From: Bacteroidales bacterium
Lineage (GTDB): Bacteria; Bacteroidota; Bacteroidia; Bacteroidales; 4484-276
Length of the DNA: 12,554 nucleotides
Direction of reading: 5' to 3'
Assembly (NCBI GenBank): GCA_029939965.1
Contig: JAOZRY010000025.1
Span: 1 to 12,554 of the forward strand
In this document: positions 1 through 5,900 of the stretch, piece after piece
How the letters are laid out: each line of letters opens with the position of its first letter
Position numbering within the stretch: the stretch's first letter is position 1
The notes under the pieces: model-generated
The model's database searches: none
What the model was told of the DNA's origin: nothing
The model's input: only the letters and a program-made list of their open reading frames with translations
Position numbers and translations under genes: made by a program

Positions 1-43
1 TAAATTTTTTGTTGTCAGTTTCCCGCTTTGCGGTTTCAATTAT

Positions 44-71
44 AAATCATAAATCGTAAATCATAAATTGA
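44..71. repeat. Short tandem heptamer repeat (about four copies)
   Basis: Four consecutive 7-base units read AAATCAT, AAATCGT, AAATCAT and AAATTGA, so the first three are near-identical and the fourth has decayed. The tract is non-coding and AT-rich. Simple repeats of this kind occur between genes in AT-rich genomes; I see no sign that it is part of a CRISPR or an iteron origin. Confidence 0.5.
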
Positions 72-86
72 ATTAGTATCTGTGTA

Positions 87-106
87 CTGATGTTGTCAAA
101 CATCAG
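87..106. other. Perfect 8-bp hairpin, non-coding
   Basis: CTGATGTT (87-94) and AACATCAG (99-106) are exact reverse complements around the 4-base loop GTCA. No T-run follows on either strand, so it does not look like an intrinsic terminator. It lies downstream of the possible leftward promoter at 127-163. It could therefore sit in the 5' leader of a gene starting beyond the left edge, or act as an operator. Function unknown. Confidence 0.4.
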
Positions 107-126
107 AGGCCAAATGTAACAAATAT

Positions 127-163
127 CAAATATATAAATCTGATAAATTCGAAAGTTTACAAA
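127..163 (-). promoter_or_regulatory. Possible Bacteroidota-type promoter facing left
   Basis: On the minus strand TATATTTG (134-127) matches the Bacteroidota -7 pattern TAnnTTTG exactly, and TTTG (163-160) could be the -33 element. The spacer is 25 bases, slightly longer than the usual 17-23. It lies just past the terminator of the DUF1573 gene and would drive a leftward gene outside the window. In AT-rich DNA such matches arise by chance, so confidence is low. Confidence 0.3.
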
Positions 164-168
164 ATTCC

Positions 169-198
169 AAAAAAAAATGCTCTTCTTCAGAGCATTTT
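169..198 (-). terminator. Intrinsic terminator of the DUF1573 gene
   Basis: AAAATGCTCT (174-183) pairs perfectly with AGAGCATTTT (189-198) around the 5-base loop 184-188. Read on the minus strand the stem runs into nine consecutive T (complement of the A-run 169-177), as in a rho-independent terminator. It lies 25 bases beyond the stop of the leftward gene that ends at 223, so it most likely ends that transcript. Confidence 0.8.
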
Positions 199-222
199 AA
201 TTCTTTCGTTATTAAGTCATTA

Positions 223-651
223 TTATTTTTTCACCACCTTACCTTTAATTTGTAATATAGTTCGGTCGGTATCAGCGTTGGTTACGATTGTAATTGTTTT
301 CATAAAATCGCCGTTACCGGTGCCATCATAAGTTGCCGAAACTTTTGCCGATCTTCCGGGTAGTATGGGAGCTTCGCTGTATTGCAGATCAGTACATCCG
401 CACGAAGTTTTGGCGTAAGTAATAAACAACGGTTCGTTGCCACTGTTGGTGAGTGTAAATTCGGCTTTCTTTTTTGTTTTGAATTCGATTTCACCCATTT
501 CAAAAATTTTAACATCCCAGCTTGCTTTGGGGCCAACAGCGAGGACTTCGGTAGTTTCGGTATCTTTAACCTGAGAGCCGGTTTCCTGTGCCAAAATACA
601 CACTGATGGCACAGCAAATAGTACTATTAATAGTATCGTAATTCTTTTCAT
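223..651 (-). CDS. DUF1573 domain exported protein
   Basis: This encodes 142 residues from the ATG at 651. An in-frame ATG nine codons upstream (678) is less likely: the protein from 651 begins with a classic signal peptide (MKR, then a hydrophobic stretch to about residue 20), and the likely promoter places the transcript start near 660. A signal peptidase I site is plausible after Ala21, leaving Gln22 as the mature N-terminus. Residues about 43-140 form a DUF1573 domain: W45, the F-x-x-G-E-I strand, 'TLTNSGNEPL', the family's hallmark S83-C84-G85-C86-T87, and the following 'PG' turn (98-99). DUF1573 is an Ig-like beta-sandwich common in Bacteroidota exported proteins, with no proven biochemical role. 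The gene is monocistronic here, with its own promoter and a terminator at 169-198, and diverges from the kinase gene. Family assignment is firm; function is unknown. Confidence 0.88.
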   Translation of the reverse strand: MKRITILLIVLFAVPSVCILAQETGSQVKDTETTEVLAVGPKASWDVKIFEMGEIEFKTKKKAEFTLTNSGNEPLFITYAKTSCGCTDLQYSEAPILPGRSAKVSATYDGTGNGDFMKTITIVTNADTDRTILQIKGKVVKK

Positions 652-667
652 AATTATTAATTTTGAA

Positions 668-699
668 CAAAAATTCAATTGATTATTTCAAAAAACAAA
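668..699 (-). promoter_or_regulatory. Likely promoter of the DUF1573 gene
   Basis: On the minus strand TTTG (699-696) is followed after 20 bases by AATTTTTG (675-668), which matches 7 of 8 positions of the Bacteroidota -7 pattern TAnnTTTG. The transcript would start near 660, giving a leader of about ten bases before the ATG at 651 and excluding the upstream ATG at 678. Confidence 0.4.
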
Positions 700-996
700 T
701 ATCTGACATTAATTATTATGCCGGTGTTAATAATAATCAAAACTTTGTTAACGAAGTGTAAACATCAATTTCAGTTCTATCAATACAACTATCTTTACAT
801 CACGATGCAATTATTAATAGTTAGTGTGCGCCGGAAAACGCCGATATCTTCGTTTGACTTGTGTTGAAAACAGTTATTTACAAAAGTAAACTCCTTGATT
901 TTCAACACTTCGTCCGCCTCGATCTCAACGATTTCTGACACCCACTTCCTGAAATATGAGTTTTCTTGCAGAGAATAGTTACGATGCATTAGCAAA
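700..996. other. Divergent intergenic region, no convincing gene
   Basis: Together with the promoter at 668-699 this makes a 345-base gap between the DUF1573 and kinase start codons. Short ORFs exist on both strands, but none resembles a known family. The leftward one (1046-795) overlaps the first 50 bases of the kinase gene and reads through the inverted repeat at 861-908, so I do not call it. No exact TAnnTTTG element lies upstream of the kinase. The nearest weak match is TTTC-N17-TATCTTTA (769-797, plus strand), which would give a leader of nearly 200 bases. A long leader containing the inverted repeat is therefore possible but unproven. Confidence 0.5.
861..908. repeat. Nested inverted repeat upstream of the sensor kinase
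   Basis: GTGTTGAAAA (861-870) and TTTTCAACAC (899-908) are perfect 10-base inverted copies separated by 28 bases. Inside the spacer TTTAC (877-881) and GTAAA (886-890) form a second perfect 5-bp stem around an AAAA loop. The structure ends 88 bases before the kinase ATG. No T-run follows. It could be a pair of operator half-sites, a structured 5' leader, or a chance or relic element. Confidence 0.55.
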
Positions 997-2262
997 ATGA
1001 AAAGAAACCAGATACGTTTTATTGTAATTTTAGGAACCTTTGCCATAATTGGGATTATAGTTATTCAAATTTATTGGATGCAAAAAGCCTGGAACATAAA
1101 AGAGAAGCAGTTTAACCAAACCATTTTTATCGGGTTACAAAATGTAGCTGAGAAACTGAGTACATACAGCCAAACTGAACCTCCGAATGAAAATCCGGTA
1201 AACCAATTGTCATCAAATTATTTTGTTGTAAATACCGACTGTATAATCGATGTAAATGTGCTTGACTATTACCTCCGCACCGAATTCGACAAGCTCAACA
1301 TTGATACAGATTACGAATATGCAGTTTATGATTGCCACAATGATAAAATGGTTTACGGAAATTATGTGTCGATAAAAGGGAAGGACAACAGCATTGAGAT
1401 GACCACGAACATGCCTAAGTATAGTGAGTACGTGTATTATTTTGGCGTAAACTTTCCTTCAAAAACCAATTCTCTTACGGGAGATATGGGTCTTTGGATA
1501 ATTTTTTCGGCCATACTGCTGGTTTCAGTAATTTTCTTCTCGTATGCTATTTTTATCATTCTGCGGCAAAAGCGACTTTCAGAATTACAAAAAGACTTCA
1601 TTAACAACATGACCCACGAATTTAAAACTCCAATTTCGAGCATTAATATTTCGGCAGATGTAATTTCGAATCCAGAAATTGTAAACGACCCTGAGCGACT
1701 GCAAAATTACGGTGGCATTATAAAACAGGAAAATCAACGATTGAATAATCAGGTAGAAAAAGTATTGCAAATTGCCCGCATTGAAAAGCTTGGGTTTGAA
1801 TTGAAAAAAGAAAGTGTAGAATTAAATGAAATTATAAGGGAGGTAACAAATAACAGCAAAACCAATAATGCCAACAGCGTGAAAATTGAGGCTCATCTCG
1901 ATGAAAATATCCCTGAGATTTTTGCCGATGGCTTACACCTGACCAACATTTTTTACAACCTTATCGACAATGCCGTAAAATATTCGTTGGGCTACCCCGA
2001 AATAATTATCCGTACAAAACTAAAAGGCAAAGTGGCATTGGTTACCGTGCAAGATAATGGCCCGGGAATTAGTAAAGAGTTTCAGAAAAAAGTTTTTCAA
2101 AAATTTTTCCGCATACCAACAGGAAATATCCATAATGTAAAAGGATTCGGATTAGGCTTATATTATGTAAAAAACATTTGCCAATCGCATCGCTGGAAAA
2201 TTTGGTTGGAAAGCGGAACCAATAAAGGTTCTACATTTGTAATTGAAATATTGATACCATGA
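997..2262 (+). CDS. Membrane sensor histidine kinase (two-component system)
   Basis: This 421-residue kinase should autophosphorylate on histidine and pass phosphate to the regulator encoded directly after it. Residues about 7-27 form a first membrane helix and about 164-189 a second. Between them lies a periplasmic segment of roughly 135 residues with no family I recognise, containing Cys82 and Cys113. The cytoplasmic part starts without an evident HAMP domain. It has a HisKA dimerisation helix with M205-T-H207-E-F-K-T-P (His207 the phospho-acceptor) and a HATPase_c domain: N-box N321-x3-N325, G1 box D353-N-G-P-G, F-box F370-F-R and G2 box G383-F-G-L-G-L. All catalytic boxes are intact. The ATG at 997 gives a short basic N-terminus before the first helix. 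Its last four bases overlap the regulator gene (ATGA), implying coupled translation. General design resembles the RprX-type kinases of Bacteroides, but the sensor is divergent and the signal is unknown. Confidence 0.93.
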   Translation: MKRNQIRFIVILGTFAIIGIIVIQIYWMQKAWNIKEKQFNQTIFIGLQNVAEKLSTYSQTEPPNENPVNQLSSNYFVVNTDCIIDVNVLDYYLRTEFDKLNIDTDYEYAVYDCHNDKMVYGNYVSIKGKDNSIEMTTNMPKYSEYVYYFGVNFPSKTNSLTGDMGLWIIFSAILLVSVIFFSYAIFIILRQKRLSELQKDFINNMTHEFKTPISSINISADVISNPEIVNDPERLQNYGGIIKQENQRLNNQVEKVLQIARIEKLGFELKKESVELNEIIREVTNNSKTNNANSVKIEAHLDENIPEIFADGLHLTNIFYNLIDNAVKYSLGYPEIIIRTKLKGKVALVTVQDNGPGISKEFQKKVFQKFFRIPTGNIHNVKGFGLGLYYVKNICQSHRWKIWLESGTNKGSTFVIEILIP

Positions 2263-2969
2263 ACGAAAAAATAAAATTACTTTACGTTGAGGATGACGTT
2301 ACTTTGTCGTTTGTAACACGCGACAACCTAAAGCTGTATGGCTATACCATCGATTACTGCGAAGATGGTGTGGAGGGGTTGAAACTTTTTAACGAAAATA
2401 AATACGACTGCTGCATATTGGATGTAATGCTCCCAAGAATGGATGGCTATGAACTGGCTATGAAAATAAGGCGAAAAAATGAAGAGATTCCCATTATTTT
2501 CCTTACAGCCAAATCGAGGCGCGAAGATAAAATTCATGGGTTGCGTATTGGTGCCGACGATTACATTACCAAGCCTTTTAGCATAGAAGAGCTGGTACTG
2601 AAAATTGAAATTTTTTTGCGCCGAACCGGTCAACGACAAAAAAAGAACAATATGACCGGCGAATGCAAACTGGGTCATTTTGTTTTCGACATAGGTAATC
2701 ATTTGCTTTTGGGTCCCGACAAAAAAAAACAACTCACACATCGCGAAGCACAGCTTCTGGCCGCCTTTTGCCAAAACTCCAACACTATTATGAAAAGAGA
2801 TGACCTGCTTATGAAAATTTGGGGCGATGACCACTATTTTGCCAGCCGAAGTCTCGATGTTTTTATCTCGCGATTGCGAAAATATATTAAAAGCGATCCC
2901 ACCATAAAGATTGAAAATATCCACAATGTTGGTTATCGGCTTAATACAAAAGTTGAAAAGGAGGAATGA
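2259..2969 (+). CDS. OmpR/PhoB-family response regulator
   Basis: This 236-residue DNA-binding response regulator is the evident partner of the upstream kinase, which it overlaps by four bases. Residues about 5-120 are a receiver domain: acidic pocket E11-D12-D13, phospho-acceptor D55 in 'CILDVMLPRMDGYEL', switch T83 and conserved K105 in 'DDYITKPFS'. Residues about 135-230 are a winged-helix OmpR-type effector domain with the typical 'LTHREAQLL' opening, the 'RSLDVFISRLRKYI' recognition helix (197-210) and a final 'NVGYRL' wing. The overall pattern resembles RprY of Bacteroides, but a single alignment by eye cannot establish orthology, so no symbol is given. A run of nine A (2721-2729) encodes K155-K157 at the start of the effector domain. 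The stop codon is four bases from that of the converging macroglobulin gene, with no terminator between. Confidence 0.94.
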   Translation: MNEKIKLLYVEDDVTLSFVTRDNLKLYGYTIDYCEDGVEGLKLFNENKYDCCILDVMLPRMDGYELAMKIRRKNEEIPIIFLTAKSRREDKIHGLRIGADDYITKPFSIEELVLKIEIFLRRTGQRQKKNNMTGECKLGHFVFDIGNHLLLGPDKKKQLTHREAQLLAAFCQNSNTIMKRDDLLMKIWGDDHYFASRSLDVFISRLRKYIKSDPTIKIENIHNVGYRLNTKVEKEE

Positions 2970-2973
2970 GCAC

Positions 2974-5900
2974 TCACTTTCTCACCACATTAACCCATTT
3001 ACCTTTGTGCCTTGCATAAATTGTGTTGTCGTACATTGCTTCGCATGATACACCGGGCATGAAAAATTTTCCGGTATAAGCAGCATTTAGCGATACTTTA
3101 AACGTTACTGATTTATAGCTTTGGAGATTAAAAAAGGTAAGAACTCTATCGTCGCGAATGTCGCGGTAATCGAAGTTGCCATTGTTTTCGGTATTTTCGG
3201 ATTCGGAGTAACGGATGTTTAATATTTCCCATCCCGAAGGAAATATCTGCGACAAAGCCAGATTTTTATAGTTGCCCAGCATACCCGGATTGGTAATTTT
3301 TACCACAGCATCAAAGTCGGTTCCCTGTTTCAGGTTGCTTATTTCGATTTCCTTTCCATCGATAGATTGAAATCTGACCACCATTTGCAGGTTTTTTTGT
3401 TCATTTTCATCAATACCCTGCAATGGCCTGCCGGATATGGTTTTGGTAATAAACATTTTGTTATTACCAAGGTTTTTGATGTGTATCTGATTTTCACTCT
3501 CTTCCATTTCAATTTTATAAAATGGAACGCTGGAACGTATCTCCTGCTGATTGTTATTGAGGGTATAAGCAAAATAACTTTCCTGGTTACTCCCTGAAAC
3601 ATCTGCAAATCTGGCCATGGCAAAAAGTGAATATGCTGCCGTTTGTGTACTCAGATAACCGGTGCTCATTTCGGTGGCCATTTTTGTGGCCAATTCAAAA
3701 GCTTCCTCTTCCTTATCCATCATTATCAATGTTTCGAGAATCATTGCCCGATCGCGAAGCACTGAGCCAAAAGTAATACCCGGTCGCTGATAGATTTCAG
3801 TAGTGGTGTACCCGATTTTTTGCGTAAGTTTTTCGGCAGCCTCGGGCATACCTGCCAGCAAATAGGCAGATGCCAGCCGCCATGCTGTGGTAGCATTAAA
3901 ATTGTTGTTTTCGCGCAGCCTGTTCATGGCACTCAGGTTGGGTTGCCCGGCCAATGCAAGCACATAAAGGCGATAAGCCTGAATCAATCCTTGATCATGT
4001 ATCGGACTATCAGGGTATGACACAAAATTGGCAGCTTTTGAATATTCATAGTTTAACCAATTATTTTTGAATTTTGAGGGTATCAGAAATCCCTTTTGCC
4101 CGGCAAGTATCAAAAAATGTCCGGCATAAATAGAACTCCATTCCGAAACAATTCTTCTTCCCGGCCAGTACGACAAACTACCATCCGGCAGTTGAAACTT
4201 TGTAATCTTATTAATTGCTTTTCTGATATGAAGACTTACCCGCTGTTTTTGATTATCATCCATTTCGGTAAGTTTATCAAGATATAATTGGGCAAAAGCC
4301 GAAGATGTGATTTGCTCCAAACATCCATACGGGTATTGAATTAGGTAGCGTAGGTTTTTTTCCAGATTTATTGATGGCAATCCTGAAACCTCAACAACTC
4401 CACTGTTTGTACCTTCCATACCAAAATATTCAAAATTTATCGTTTTCGATATCCCGGCATCCAGCACCAGAGTTTCTACCCGGCTAACAGGTAAATTTGG
4501 ATTACGCACATCCAGTTCAATTTGAGCAGATGCGGTTTCCCCATCTGAAGTGGCCGATACCGATAGCTTAATTAATCCTTCCATTTTGTTGGCAGCAAGC
4601 TTAAAATATGTCATCTTTTCACCCGCCTTTTCAAAAGAAAGTTCATTTGAATTTTGCCCAACAACTGCAACCGGTCCGGTGGATTCTATTTTGATATTTA
4701 CTTTTTTGATTTTGTCATTCATTGCAAAGATTGCTACAGGCAAATCAAATTCTTCCTCCTGACTAATAATCCGGGGTGCTGTGGGTAAAATCATTAATGG
4801 TTGTTTTACGGCGACTATTGCATCAGTTGAGCCCCATGCACCATTATAACCGGCAACAACCATCACCTTAACTGAGCCAACATAATTGGGCATGTTAAGT
4901 TGATGGCTTGCTTTTTGGTTTTTGTTGAGTGTAAACGGACCCAGGAAATCAATGACCGATTTGAATCGATTTGCCTTTTTATCTTCGTCTCCGGTTTTTT
5001 CCTGATCGCCTCCAATGGCCAGAACTTTTTGCAATCTACCGCCAAAAGCACCCAGCACTTCATCAAACAAATCCCAGGTTTTAACACCCAGTGCCTCCCG
5101 CGCATAAAAGATTTTCCATGGGTCGGGTGTTTTGTATCTGGTCAAATCAAGCAATCCCTCATCCACCACTGCAAGTGTATAAGTCATGGGTTTGCCGGTT
5201 TTTTCCTTCACTTCAACAGTCCAGGATGATTGTGGTCGAACTTCTTTGGGAGCATCTACAATTGGTTCGAGGATGGTTTCGGGATCTTCGATAGCAATGG
5301 GTACAACTCCATAAAGTCGTATTGGCAGATCGTTGGCTGTGTTAGCATGAGGTTGAAGCAGGGTTACATATACATAAATGTTTGGAGCCATACCGGAGGT
5401 AATGTTAAATTCGAAAGTATTTTCATCTTTAGTACAGGTTACCCAGAAATAATCTAAAATTTCGCTACCATTTTCCAGACTTATCAACGCCCTTGAGTTA
5501 ACCGATCCCGGGAAGGATATTTTTGCCTTTTCGCCCGGTTCATATTTTTCTCTGTCTGTTGAAACACTCAAAATAGTAGCTCCTGCCGGATTTACTCTAT
5601 CCTTACGGTTTATATACGATGGCCAATCCACATAAACAGGAATGCCCGTGCTGTGGCCGCCCTTTGTATCGATAACCTGAATAAAATAGCGACCCCAATC
5701 CGGATAGTCAATTTTAAATGATAGCCTGGCTTTTCCATTTTTGGTTGAAAACTTTTGCTGCATTATTACATTAGCATCTTCACCGCGTGTCCAACTGGCC
5801 AAATTATCATCACCCGAACTCCACCACCAGCGCCATGAGATTTTGTAAATTATTACATTTAGATCATTTACCGAAACAAGGTTTCCATCTTTGTTTACAG

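Noticed and set aside
44..71. Heptamer repeat as CRISPR or iterons
   Set aside because: Units are too short, with no spacers, no cas genes and no replication gene nearby.
679..867. Rightward 62-codon ORF beside the DUF1573 promoter
   Set aside because: It is AT-driven, rich in I, L, T and K, without a recognisable domain, and overlies the likely DUF1573 promoter.
795..1046. Leftward 83-codon ORF in the gap before the kinase
   Set aside because: It overlaps the start of the well-supported kinase gene, passes through the inverted repeat, matches no family I know and has a low-information composition. From its second ATG it would be 64 residues; I cannot support it.
2328..2924. Long leftward ORF (198 codons) inside the response-regulator gene
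   Set aside because: It is a shadow of the strongly conserved regulator reading frame; its translation is rich in F, I and Q with no domain pattern.
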